A stretch of 64,000 bases of DNA, from contig CANLBN010000001.1 in NCBI GenBank assembly GCA_947488935.1, positions 620,001 to 684,000 on the forward strand, read 5' to 3'. Shown here piece after piece: positions 30,001 to 41,362 of this stretch. Position 1 is the first letter of the stretch. Each line of letters begins with the position of its first letter. The position numbers and the translations under genes are program-made. The stretch comes from an uncultured Pseudomonadales bacterium (GTDB lineage Bacteria > Pseudomonadota > Gammaproteobacteria > Pseudomonadales > Cellvibrionaceae). Below the pieces are notes generated by a model, which had not been told where the DNA came from, did not search any database, and saw nothing but the letters and a program-made list of their open reading frames with translations.

Positions 30001-33000
30001 TGTTCTTGAAGTATTAATGGCTGAGGAAATGCATCTATTACTGGATGCTGACCTGATGATTGAGCAATGGCAAAAAACCCCTGCTACGGTTGATGATTGG
30101 CAACCATTGCATAACGAGTTGGCGAATCTTTGTCATGGTGCTGAGCGTGCCAACCTCCAGTCGATGGCTAACTTAAGCCGTGTTTTACAAAGTGTCTACG
30201 GGCAATTAATTAACGGTGAAGTTGAGGCCAATTCAGAAAGCTATGAGACTTTGTTGCTCGGCCATAATGAGTTGATGGATATTGTTGATTCAATAGCGGC
30301 GGGACAGGACTTGCCCATACAAAATGAACAACTGTTAGTACAGCTTCAGTCCTTACCTAAAATCACACCCCCAGAGAGTATATCGCCTCCCTCTGGTCAA
30401 GACACAGATTTGAGTGTTGATGAATCTGTCAGTACAACAACTGATACGGCTGGACCCAGTGTTCAAGAGGGTATTGAAGAATCTCTTCCCGTTACAGAGA
30501 GTCCAGCTGTTGAAAATAGCGATGATGCCTCAGGGCAAGAAGAATCTGATGGTAATCAACAATTGTCTCTCGAAGGTCTAGATGAAGATACTATTGAAAT
30601 TTTCCTTGAAGAGGCCCATGAATTATTAGAAGAGCTTGATGAATCTATTGCTGGCTGGGAAAACGGTGTTGTAGATCGTGCGCGCAATGAGCTAATGCAG
30701 CGCACACTGCATACCTTTAAAGGTGGTGCACGTTTGTCAGGTTTAACCGGACTGGGTGATTTATCGCACAATTATGAGACTTTCTTAATTTCTCGGATCA
30801 ATGATGAGCAGAGCGATGAAACACTGCAAGAGATTAATCAATTCCAAGATCAGTTAATTCGGCAAGTTGATCAAGTCGAAAACTTATTTAATGCCTCGGA
30901 CGAGTCTATTGGCGAACTAAGCTCTGGTTCCGTCCAAGGAGACGAGGTTTCTCAGGATGGAGTGCCTACAGCAAATAATGCTTCTCCAAATACGTCAGGT
31001 GCAGGTGTTGGCTTAAAAGAGGTTGCTAAAGACAATACTAATGTTGTCCCTTTTACTAATAAAGAATCCCCATTAACTATTTTAAAAGACGTCTCTACAG
31101 TATCGGTTGATCAGCCTACTGTGGGTCTGGGTCGTGCTCCAGCAGCAGCAAGGCGTAGTCAGCCCCAAGAAATGGTAAAAGTCTCTGCTGATTTGATGGA
31201 AGAGTTAGTTAACTTAGCAGGTGAGACATCAATTAGTCGTGGTCGTATGGAGGAGCAAATTAGTGAACTTGGCTACTCGCTAGACGAAATGGGTTCTACT
31301 GTTCAACGCTTGCAGGAACAAATTAGGCGTCTAGATATTGAAACAGAAGCGCAGGTTATCTTCCGTCAAGAACAAATGACAGATATGGAGGATTTTGATC
31401 CACTAGAAATGGATCGGTACTCCCAGCTACAGCAACTGTCACGCTCCTTGATTGAGTCTGCCTCGGATTTAATGGATTTAAAAGGTACGCTTGCCGACAA
31501 AACCCGAGATGCTGAGACAGTATTATTACAGCAGTCGCGCATTAATACCGACCTACAAGAAGGCTTAATGCGCTCGCGAATGGTGCCCTTCTCGCGTATT
31601 GTGCCACGATTGCGCCGTATTGTTCGTCAGATATCAACAGAGTTGAACAAAAACGTTGAGCTTGAGCTGGGTAATATAGAGGGCGAACTAGACAGAAGCA
31701 TGATGGAGCGGATGGTAGCTCCTCTTGAGCATATGCTGCGTAACGCGATTGACCATGGTATTGAAGATGTTTCGACACGAGAAGCGGTTGGCAAGTCTCC
31801 GGCAGGTCGTATTGTTATTACCCTTGAGCGTGATGGTGGTGATGTATTAGTACTGGTCGCTGATGATGGCGGAGGTATTGATATTAATCGCGTTCGGCAA
31901 AAAGCGATTGAGCGTAATTTAATCAACGACAATACCGAGCTAAGCGATCAAGAAATTTTGCAATTTATTCTACATGCGGGTTTCTCTACCGCAGAGACAA
32001 TCACGCAAATTTCTGGTCGTGGTGTGGGTATGGATGTGGTTAATAGTGAAATCCGCCTTATGGGCGGTAGCATTGCTATCAACTCCGAGCTCGGTCAAGG
32101 TACAGTTTTTACTATCCGTGTCCCTTTTACTGTATCAGTTAACCGTGCCCTAATGATTAATATGGGTGAAGATCGCTATGCTATTCCGCTGAATACCATC
32201 GAGGGTATTGTACGAGTTAGCCCTTTTGAGCTTGAGCATTATTATGCTAACCCAGACGAGTTATTTCAGTACGCGAATCAAGAATATCAACTCCGTCATT
32301 TAAGTACCTTGCTTGATGAAGCTGCACCACAACCGAGAATGGACGGACATACCCTGCCCCTGCCTGTTATTTTAGTGCGTAGTACCGATCACTCGGTTGC
32401 GTTTCAGGTTGATAATTTACAGGGCAGCCGTGAGATTGTTGTAAAAAGCCTAGGGCCGCAGTTTAAGTCAGTGCTGGGTGTATCGGGCGCAACAATTATG
32501 GGTGATGGTCATGTGGTGGTCATTTTAGATCCGAATGCATTGATTCGAAGCAGTCTGGCACGCAATTTAATTGAGAACACCGATACGGATTTAATCGCAC
32601 AAGAGAAGCCTATAGTAAAAAATCCACTTGTTATGGTGGTGGATGACTCAGTAACTGTAAGGAAAGTAACCACTCGGCTTTTAGAGCGTGAAGGCTACGA
32701 TGTTATTACTGCCAAAGACGGCGTTGATGCGATTGGTATTTTACAAGATCAACAACCAAATATTATGTTGCTGGATATCGAAATGCCGCGAATGGATGGC
32801 TTTGAGGTCGCGAAACGAGTGCGCTCTAGCCAGCAACACCATGATTTGCCGATCATAATGATTACTTCAAGAACAGGGGAGAAACATCGCCAGAGAGGTC
32901 TAGAGGCAGGTGCAAACCTTTATATGGGTAAGCCCTACCAAGAAGAAAAATTATTAGAGAGCGTCCGCGATCTAATTGATCATGAACAGCAACTTAATAG

Positions 33001-33004
33001 TTAA
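27089..33004 (+). CDS. chpA: Chemosensory hybrid histidine kinase ChpA
   Basis: 1,971 residues, the central kinase of the Chp pilus system. An N-terminal FimL-like region leads into three histidine phosphotransfer domains with His697 (FHTIKGS), His869 (LHTLKGS) and His1208 (LHTFKGG), separated by Glu-rich linkers, plus a degenerate repeat near 1010-1080. The CheA-type dimerisation/ATPase core spans about 1350-1650 (RNAIDHGIE, ADDGGGID, SGRGVGMDV), then a CheW domain (about 1680-1825) and a receiver domain with Asp1896 (MLLDIEMPRMDG). Pseudomonas aeruginosa ChpA is about 2,470 residues with more phosphotransfer modules, so this one is reduced. Confidence 0.95.
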   Translation: MADNRQYTALEWVVKEINETLQESQRVLENYANDPQDVTQLRFCQTLIHQVYGSLRMVGFHGAAMLAEEIEELSQALLAKKIAKPSEGMEVLMRAILQLPDYLEKIQRTKRDYPAIVLSLLNDIRSVRGVNLLSESTLFTPNMAHAQLVSGSPLPITRDNEQLSLLVGKLRKMYQYAAAGVANDVNIAENYDYLLKVSDRLRKLLVGTKRCQVWEIAYATIEGLSQKYIESTAGTRNLLRELDAELKQLQRGGIKALEEFSDEKSIKNLLYYIGSAEPSTPAIDRIKSLYELDQMLPLQQVASEQDDLIGIDSGTLSAVATAIREEFYEVKLRLDRCIQGGDSRENLLAVKTGMQRVNDTLAILGVGELRRMVSESVNSVDALLDQSESLGTEQLMDFAHQLVDIESSLDASLSSAGANSSNTYHLDEAQQAVLEECRNGLEKSKDAIVDYIATQWDIEQLEVVPKHMRAVRGNLSILSLDKAADILSCCILYIESQLIEQGIRPQWQQLDSLADVIASVDYYIEFMSAARENDESILDKATSGLALLGVNLGDIKLINSDSVVELDAARKADETADSEPPEELVGVEEIPSLDSELLEADDGISPLEENISDSVSTEANEAGEKVEEIVAQEALSPTYTETEEIAESEEDFIDDELVEIFAEEVDEIRETLDEFFPLWAQDFSNEDALGEVRRAFHTIKGSGRMVQAIDVGELGWSVENMLNRIMDKTLEPSDVQTLLIAKVREILPDMVEAYKHRRANPHKEVAERYMSWAESLSKGESSEEISQALEDISIATNSANISSQSEVEHSSVAPQLEDDVDEEIDEQLWAIFRAEAEGHLEVVQDYIQRMEDARPFYEPPSDLMQRALHTLKGSAYMAELTPIATIMAPLEKFAKELRSYQVNIDDDTFQLIKDGVLYTQEALVEIAQLIYPTIAKSGQFLARIEELRERSVGPLIRQKEAEKAEQKVDPAVLEVLMAEEMHLLLDADLMIEQWQKTPATVDDWQPLHNELANLCHGAERANLQSMANLSRVLQSVYGQLINGEVEANSESYETLLLGHNELMDIVDSIAAGQDLPIQNEQLLVQLQSLPKITPPESISPPSGQDTDLSVDESVSTTTDTAGPSVQEGIEESLPVTESPAVENSDDASGQEESDGNQQLSLEGLDEDTIEIFLEEAHELLEELDESIAGWENGVVDRARNELMQRTLHTFKGGARLSGLTGLGDLSHNYETFLISRINDEQSDETLQEINQFQDQLIRQVDQVENLFNASDESIGELSSGSVQGDEVSQDGVPTANNASPNTSGAGVGLKEVAKDNTNVVPFTNKESPLTILKDVSTVSVDQPTVGLGRAPAAARRSQPQEMVKVSADLMEELVNLAGETSISRGRMEEQISELGYSLDEMGSTVQRLQEQIRRLDIETEAQVIFRQEQMTDMEDFDPLEMDRYSQLQQLSRSLIESASDLMDLKGTLADKTRDAETVLLQQSRINTDLQEGLMRSRMVPFSRIVPRLRRIVRQISTELNKNVELELGNIEGELDRSMMERMVAPLEHMLRNAIDHGIEDVSTREAVGKSPAGRIVITLERDGGDVLVLVADDGGGIDINRVRQKAIERNLINDNTELSDQEILQFILHAGFSTAETITQISGRGVGMDVVNSEIRLMGGSIAINSELGQGTVFTIRVPFTVSVNRALMINMGEDRYAIPLNTIEGIVRVSPFELEHYYANPDELFQYANQEYQLRHLSTLLDEAAPQPRMDGHTLPLPVILVRSTDHSVAFQVDNLQGSREIVVKSLGPQFKSVLGVSGATIMGDGHVVVILDPNALIRSSLARNLIENTDTDLIAQEKPIVKNPLVMVVDDSVTVRKVTTRLLEREGYDVITAKDGVDAIGILQDQQPNIMLLDIEMPRMDGFEVAKRVRSSQQHHDLPIIMITSRTGEKHRQRGLEAGANLYMGKPYQEEKLLESVRDLIDHEQQLNS

Positions 33005-33043
33005 TGTTATTTAAGCCGGCAGCGCCAAAAGGGATTAGTGCAT

Positions 33044-34012
33044 ATGCCTAGTTTTAAGGTCGGCATTATTAGCGAGTCTATTATTCAGCAGCACCACCTG
33101 CGGAACATAACCGAATCCTGCGGATTTGTTATTTTTGACGCTTGGCTTGTCACACAGGTTTTCGACAATTTCTTTTTACTTGAAAAAGGTAATGAACATG
33201 TCGATTTTTGGTTGATTGATATCGACAGTTCAAACATCTCATTACCTGACAAGTTCAGTGTTTTTGAACGCTGGTTGTACGGGCTGACAGTGCCAGTCAT
33301 TTTTGGTGAAGGTAGAGTTTATAATGTGAATGACCCGGGCTTCGCATCGTGGTCACGCCTACTAACCGACAAGCTATTGAGTGTGTCTGGTCAATTGTCG
33401 GTGATCGAGTATCATTTGAATCCTGCAAAACATGTTTGGGTGTTAGGTGCTTCTACCGGTGGGCCTGAGGCCGTTAAAGAGTTTTTAGATACCTTGCCTA
33501 CTGGTCTTGAGCTTGCGTTGGTTTATGTGCAGCATATTGAGTCGCAACAAAGTGCTGTACTTGCCAACAGCATCGCGCGCAATAGTAGCTATCAAGGCCG
33601 TGTCGCTGGGCATGGCGATGTTTTATGCGTTGATACTGTCACTATTGTGCCTTCGGATAAGCAGCTTGATATTCTTGCCGATGGTACTTTAGCACTGCGG
33701 AATTACCCGTGGCGTGGGATTTATAAGCCGTCGATTGATCATATGGTAGCAACAGTTGCTGATCGTTTTGGTCAATGTGGTGGTGTTATTTATTTTTCGG
33801 GTATGGGCGATGATGGTATGGTGGGCGCGCGTTTGATGTCCCGTTGCGGTGGTAATGTATGGATCCAAACGCCCTCCCAATGTACGGCGGATTCGATGCC
33901 CAATGCAATTAAAAATACTGGCTGTGTGAAAGTCATAGATTCAGCAAAAAATCTAGCTATCCACTTACAAAGGCTGCAAAGAGAAAAAGTGCTGACAACT
34001 GCAAATGTTTAA
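33044..34012 (+). CDS. chpB: CheB-type methylesterase ChpB
   Basis: About 322 residues. The C-terminal two thirds is a CheB esterase with catalytic Ser137 (LGASTGGPEA), His164 (YVQHIES) and an Asp in SGMGDDGMVGAR. The N-terminal 120 residues resemble a receiver fold but lack the acidic pair and the usual lysine, so phospho-regulation is doubtful. GTG at 33038 is in frame, but the ATG at 33044 has better spacing from GGGA. It would remove methyl groups added to PilJ by PilK. Confidence 0.88.
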   Translation: MPSFKVGIISESIIQQHHLRNITESCGFVIFDAWLVTQVFDNFFLLEKGNEHVDFWLIDIDSSNISLPDKFSVFERWLYGLTVPVIFGEGRVYNVNDPGFASWSRLLTDKLLSVSGQLSVIEYHLNPAKHVWVLGASTGGPEAVKEFLDTLPTGLELALVYVQHIESQQSAVLANSIARNSSYQGRVAGHGDVLCVDTVTIVPSDKQLDILADGTLALRNYPWRGIYKPSIDHMVATVADRFGQCGGVIYFSGMGDDGMVGARLMSRCGGNVWIQTPSQCTADSMPNAIKNTGCVKVIDSAKNLAIHLQRLQREKVLTTANV

Positions 34013-34033
34013 GAATAAAAATAGGACGCTCAA

Positions 34034-34525
34034 ATGAGTTCGACACCAGTAAGTAGTGATAGTACTACAGAAATACCGAGTTTATTGGTGCCAATGGGTG
34101 CTTATAAGCTAGTGTTACCAACGGTCAGTGTTGCTGAGATGGTAGCCTATCAGGCACCACAGGTTAATCTTGAGTCATCGAGTGAAACGCCGCCGTGGTT
34201 TTTAGGTAATTTCTTGTGGAGAGGTGTGCAAGTACCAATGATTTCCTATGAGGTACTCAATAGCGGCAATTTGCCAAGTGTTAAAGATGATAGCCAGTTG
34301 GTTGTTCTTAACTGTACAGGGGTTAATAATCAGTTAAAGTTTATTTGTATGCCAACACAGGGCATTCCAAGGTTAAGTCGTGTTGCAGCGAATGAAATAT
34401 CGGAAAACACCCGCGTAGATGCCAAAAATTACGACCAAATGCAGGTATTTGTTGCCGGAGAGCAGGCAGCAATTCCTGACCTAGAAAAAATAGAGCGAGA
34501 GTGTGTCAGGCTGTTAGGCCTTTAA
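34034..34525 (+). CDS. chpC: CheW-like adaptor ChpC
   Basis: 163 residues with a degenerate CheW barrel. SLLVPMGAYKLVLPTVSVAEMV at the start and WFLGNFLWRGVQVPMISYE in the middle match ChpC proteins. In Pseudomonas, ChpC is a second linker in the Chp complex, needed for some responses. Last gene of the operon, 21 bases after chpB, and convergent with crc. Confidence 0.88.
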   Translation: MSSTPVSSDSTTEIPSLLVPMGAYKLVLPTVSVAEMVAYQAPQVNLESSSETPPWFLGNFLWRGVQVPMISYEVLNSGNLPSVKDDSQLVVLNCTGVNNQLKFICMPTQGIPRLSRVAANEISENTRVDAKNYDQMQVFVAGEQAAIPDLEKIERECVRLLGL

Positions 34526-34642
34526 TAAGCTAGCCAATATCAGCCATGGAGGTAAATATAAAAGCTGACGGAGATTGCTGGGCTTTATCTTCAGTAATCT
34601 CGAATAACTTTTGGTTTGCAGGGCATCGCTAAAGTTTTTACT

Positions 34643-34702
34643 AAGGAACAACGGCCATTAGTAAGAAGCCCGCCGTCATTCGAAGTTAGTCAGAGGTTCC
34701 TT
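34643..34702. repeat. Nested inverted repeats between chpC and crc
   Basis: AAGGAAC (34643-34649) pairs with GTTCCTT (34696-34702), and inside it ACGGC (34651-34655) pairs with GCCGT (34672-34676). TTACTAA/TTAGTAA also flank part of it. It lies between two convergent genes and may act as a terminator or be a degenerate repeat element. Confidence 0.4.
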
Positions 34703-34729
34703 TACTTATTCTCGTGTACAAATATCTAT

Positions 34730-35512
34730 TTATAATTCGTCCGGCTCTAACTCGATATCATAATCAACAATAATAGGTAGGTGAGAAGAGAATAATTTAT
34801 TCTTATAAATCATCGCATAGTCAATTTTTTGAGTCAGTGACGAAGAGACAATCTGTAAATCGCTACGCCAAGCGTCACCTTCCCCCAATGTGCCACTAGG
34901 CCACCAAGAATATTCGTCTTTATCAAGGTTACCTTGACGAAAAGCGTCAATATAGCCAATTTGTGATAATTGTTTCATCCAGTGCTGCTCTTCTGGCAAA
35001 AAGCCAGATACTAGCTGTTGTTCTGACGGATTTAATACATCATCTGGCTTAGGTGCAATTGCCCAGTCGCCACAAAAAATAAAATCACGGCGCTTTCTGC
35101 TTATTTTACTCAGATGTGCCTGCAGATCGTCAAAAAATTGCATTTTTACTTCTTGCGATTCGACATTACTCGTTGCCGACGGTGCCAATAATGAGCCGAT
35201 GCTGATGTTGTCAAAATCAACCTGCAAGTAGCGGCCTTCCATATCGACACCACTTGAAAAACCAAAGCCGTAAATAAGTGCTTTAGGGAGTACGCGAGTA
35301 TAAATAGCGACACCATTGTAATTTTTAACACCAGAATCAAAAAAATAAGCGTTATAACCATCCATGTGGTATATATCGTCGTCGGTCTCGTATTCAAGGC
35401 AACGTAAGTCTTGAATGCAAATAATGTCTGCTTCTTGATCTGATAGCCAGTCATATAGGCCTCGGGCAGCGGCTTGCTGTATGCCATCAACTTTGAGGCT
35501 AATAATACGCAT
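34730..35512 (-). CDS. crc: Catabolite repression control protein Crc
   Basis: 260 residues with the exonuclease III/endonuclease fold. It matches Pseudomonas Crc along its length (ADIICIQDLRCLEYE, GRYLQVDFDNISIGSLL, SWWP, and the final LPIIVDYDIEL). Catalytic residues of the fold are changed: the usual QE is QD, the active-site GDxN is GDWA, and the SDHAP motif is SSHLP. This fits a non-catalytic role, as in Pseudomonas, where Crc joins Hfq to block translation of catabolic mRNAs. The adjacency to pyrE is also as in Pseudomonas. An alternative reading as a divergent endonuclease is less likely. Confidence 0.85.
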   Translation of the reverse strand: MRIISLKVDGIQQAAARGLYDWLSDQEADIICIQDLRCLEYETDDDIYHMDGYNAYFFDSGVKNYNGVAIYTRVLPKALIYGFGFSSGVDMEGRYLQVDFDNISIGSLLAPSATSNVESQEVKMQFFDDLQAHLSKISRKRRDFIFCGDWAIAPKPDDVLNPSEQQLVSGFLPEEQHWMKQLSQIGYIDAFRQGNLDKDEYSWWPSGTLGEGDAWRSDLQIVSSSLTQKIDYAMIYKNKLFSSHLPIIVDYDIELEPDEL

Positions 35513-35816
35513 AAAAAATCCTTTCTAGTAAAATTGTCGATACATAACGACTACTGTGATAAAAACATTTAATATTTCTCAGATAAGTGCCAGAAAATAT
35601 ATTCACAGGTTATTATTATGTAAATTACAATGACATAAACACACGGTAGCGAATTGCTTGTGATTTATGCAGGCTTTTACTAAATATGGCTCCGGTTAAA
35701 GAAAATAACAAGGCTTTGATCAATAAAGCCAGCTTTTTAATAACAATTATAGATCTCATTGTAAATCAAAGTTAAGCTAATGTTATATTAAAGTAGACTA
35801 TTTATTGGAAATATTA
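35513..35816. other. Divergent intergenic region crc / pyrE
   Basis: About 300 AT-rich bases between divergent genes, presumably with both promoters. TTGTAA and TATATT boxes occur before pyrE, but with a long 19-base spacer. No operator, RNA or small ORF was recognised. Confidence 0.35.
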
Positions 35817-36455
35817 ATGAAAGATTATCAAAAAGCCTTTATCGAGTTGGCAATTAAGCATAAAGCGCTTTGTTTTGGTGAATTCACCTTAAAATCTGGC
35901 CGGGTTAGCCCGTATTTTTTTAACGCTGGGCGTTTTCAATCTGGCTCAGCATTGGCAGCTTTAGGTAGTTTTTATGCTCAAGCGTTAATGCACTCAGGAG
36001 TCGAAGTTGACTTACTTTTTGGCCCCGCTTATAAAGGGATTCCCCTAGTCTCTGTGACCTCAGCGGCGCTATCGACGGAGCATGGGCTAGATTTCCCCAT
36101 CTGCTATAATCGAAAAGAAGTAAAAGAGCATGGTGAGGGAGGTCTTCTTGTCGGTGCTTCTCTACAGGGTAAGGTCGCCGTCATTGATGATGTTATTACC
36201 GCGGGCACTGCGGTCAGAGAGGTTATAGATCTGATTAACGAGCACCAAGCAGAATTAGGTGCTGTGCTTATTGGGCTCGATAGGCAGGAAAAAGGCCAAG
36301 GCGAGTTGTCTGCCATACAAGAGGTTGAACGAGAGTATGGGATTCCTGTCATAAGCATTGTTAAGCTTGAGCATATCTTACAATATATGCAGGGGCAAAA
36401 TGAGCCACACCTAGTCGAAGCGATAGAGGCTTATCGTAAAGACTTTGGGGTTTAA
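35817..36455 (+). CDS. pyrE: Orotate phosphoribosyltransferase
   Basis: 212 residues. It makes orotidine monophosphate from orotate and PRPP in pyrimidine synthesis. [16 protein letters not shown] at the N-terminus, [13 protein letters not shown] (the flexible catalytic loop) and the PRPP motif [14 protein letters not shown] are intact. A TTG at 35805 is in frame, but the ATG at 35817 with GGAA six bases upstream gives the usual length. Next to crc, as in Pseudomonas. Confidence 0.97.
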   Translation: MKDYQKAFIELAIKHKALCFGEFTLKSGRVSPYFFNAGRFQSGSALAALGSFYAQALMHSGVEVDLLFGPAYKGIPLVSVTSAALSTEHGLDFPICYNRKEVKEHGEGGLLVGASLQGKVAVIDDVITAGTAVREVIDLINEHQAELGAVLIGLDRQEKGQGELSAIQEVEREYGIPVISIVKLEHILQYMQGQNEPHLVEAIEAYRKDFGV

Positions 36456-36473
36456 TTTTTATTGAGATATACG

Positions 36474-37085
36474 ATGAAGATCCGCTACCTATTATCAACC
36501 AGTATTATTGTTGCAGCTATAGCCTCAAGCGGCTATACGCTTGCTCAAAATGCTGTTTTTTATAAGTATGTCAATAAGCAAGGTGTTAACGTTATTAGCT
36601 CCAGAATCCCATCGGAGTATGTTAAAAAAGGCTATGAGATCGTCACTTTCGATGGTCGATTAATTAAAGCCGTACCACCTGAGCTTTCAGATGAAGAGAA
36701 AGCTCGCCTAAAAGCCAAAAATGACCGCTTAAAAAAATTAAAAGAGTTGGACACCCAATTGTTAAGGCGCTATAGCCATCCTGACGATATTGAGGCGGCT
36801 AAACAGAGAAAGCTCTCTCAAAATCAAAGCCGAATTGGCTTGATTGACCTTAATATCGAAAAGATAAACGCCGAAATAGATTTGTTTCAGGGCTTAGCAG
36901 CCGAGGATGAGCGAGCTGGCCGAAAAGTATCCCAAGAGACAATGATTTCAATAGAAAAGTTTAAAAAAGACCGCGAATTAGAATTAGAAAAAAAGCGGCA
37001 AAAAATTGAAGAATCGAATCGCATTATTGAGGAGCACGATAGAGATATTGCGCGTTTTAAAATAATTCGGCCGAATCAAAAATAA
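36474..37085 (+). CDS. Secreted DUF4124-like coiled-coil protein
   Basis: 203 residues. A signal peptide (about residues 1-24, ending YTLAQ) precedes a short FYKYVNKQGVNVISSRIP segment resembling DUF4124, which has a 'Y+..d.+G...' pattern. Residues 75-200 are strongly charged and predicted helical coiled coil (many Lys/Glu/Arg heptads). It sits 18 bases after pyrE and may be co-transcribed. Similar proteins follow pyrE/crc in relatives, but no function is known. The ATG at 36474 is chosen over the TTG at 36462. Confidence 0.7.
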   Translation: MKIRYLLSTSIIVAAIASSGYTLAQNAVFYKYVNKQGVNVISSRIPSEYVKKGYEIVTFDGRLIKAVPPELSDEEKARLKAKNDRLKKLKELDTQLLRRYSHPDDIEAAKQRKLSQNQSRIGLIDLNIEKINAEIDLFQGLAAEDERAGRKVSQETMISIEKFKKDRELELEKKRQKIEESNRIIEEHDRDIARFKIIRPNQK

Positions 37086-37102
37086 GTAGAGTCGACTCTC
37101 AA

Positions 37103-37717
37103 TTAGCTTGGCGTTGCCACTTCAATAAAAAACTGTTCTATTACGGCAGACCATTGTTCTTGCCAGTTTTCTGTTGGTTTACGTTTAAATTCACTTCTTA
37201 CGTATTGTGCTATTCGTCCCTCTGCAGTAGATAGTAAAAAATTTGCTGCAATATTTGGGCTCAAGGAAGTCCTCTTGGATTCTCTCACTTCGGCTTCGCG
37301 CAAAATTTGTTTAAGCTGGGTTTCTATACGATCAAAGAACTGCGCAACTCTTTGCCTAAGGCGAGTAGTCTCTCCCGTTAGTGCATCCCCCGTCAATAAG
37401 CGGGTGATGCCAGGGTTTCTTTCGGTAAAAGTCAATAACAAAAATAAGATTTTCTCGCATTGTGACTGTGCGCTTTGTTGTTCTTGGATAATAGTTTTAA
37501 TGCGAGTAAAAATAGTTTCTTCTATGAATTCGATGAGTCCCTCAAACATTTTTGTTTTACTGGGAAAATGCCTATAAAGTGCAGCTTCAGATACGCCTAC
37601 TTTGTTGGCCAATGCAGCTGTTGTGATGCGTGCACCTGGCGACTCTTCGAGCATTTGTGCAAGGCATTCTAAAATTTGCTGGCGACGTGATATTTTTTGA
37701 GTAGAGGCTTGGTTCAT
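37103..37717 (-). CDS. slmA: Nucleoid occlusion factor SlmA (TetR family)
   Basis: 204 residues. The N-terminal helix-turn-helix [24 protein letters not shown] (about residues 31-54) and the following [16 protein letters not shown] match SlmA, which binds chromosomal sites and inhibits FtsZ polymerisation over the nucleoid. The C-terminal [14 protein letters not shown] is also typical. Its neighbours argB, coaBC and pyrE are the same as in other gammaproteobacteria. A perfect 15-bp palindrome lies about 45 bases upstream. Confidence 0.92.
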   Translation of the reverse strand: MNQASTQKISRRQQILECLAQMLEESPGARITTAALANKVGVSEAALYRHFPSKTKMFEGLIEFIEETIFTRIKTIIQEQQSAQSQCEKILFLLLTFTERNPGITRLLTGDALTGETTRLRQRVAQFFDRIETQLKQILREAEVRESKRTSLSPNIAANFLLSTAEGRIAQYVRSEFKRKPTENWQEQWSAVIEQFFIEVATPS

Positions 37718-37759
37718 TATTATAACTACTTTTTGTTGACTATTACCTTGTTATAAATC

Positions 37760-37795
37760 GGTTAATTATTTTTTGTGGACAAAAAATAATTAACC
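37760..37795. repeat. Perfect 15-bp inverted repeat between argB and slmA
   Basis: GGTTAATTATTTTTT (37760-37774) pairs perfectly with AAAAAATAATTAACC (37781-37795) around a six-base loop. It is 42 bases upstream of the slmA start and about 160 bases beyond the argB stop, both on the minus strand. It could be an operator, or a hairpin ending argB transcripts. The AT-rich stem with Ts inside it is not a classical terminator. Confidence 0.6.
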
Positions 37796-37955
37796 CGTGC
37801 TGAGATGTCGTAATAATTTATGCACACTTAAAAGACGCAAACACACAGTTGAGCAGGTAGATTTATAAGCGTTAATTTTTTTATTGTTTAACAGTACATA
37901 CACATATAAGTGATAGAGAGTTCAATCATCAACTATTCGAGTGCTTTATTCAACC

Positions 37956-41325
<3,370 letters not shown>

Positions 41326-41362
41326 AATATTATGGGAGTTCCTGATAATGTTTTATTAACAC

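Noticed and set aside
31542..31932. Minus-strand ORFs inside chpA
   Set aside because: They are shadows of the ChpA ATPase core, with no ribosome site or family match.
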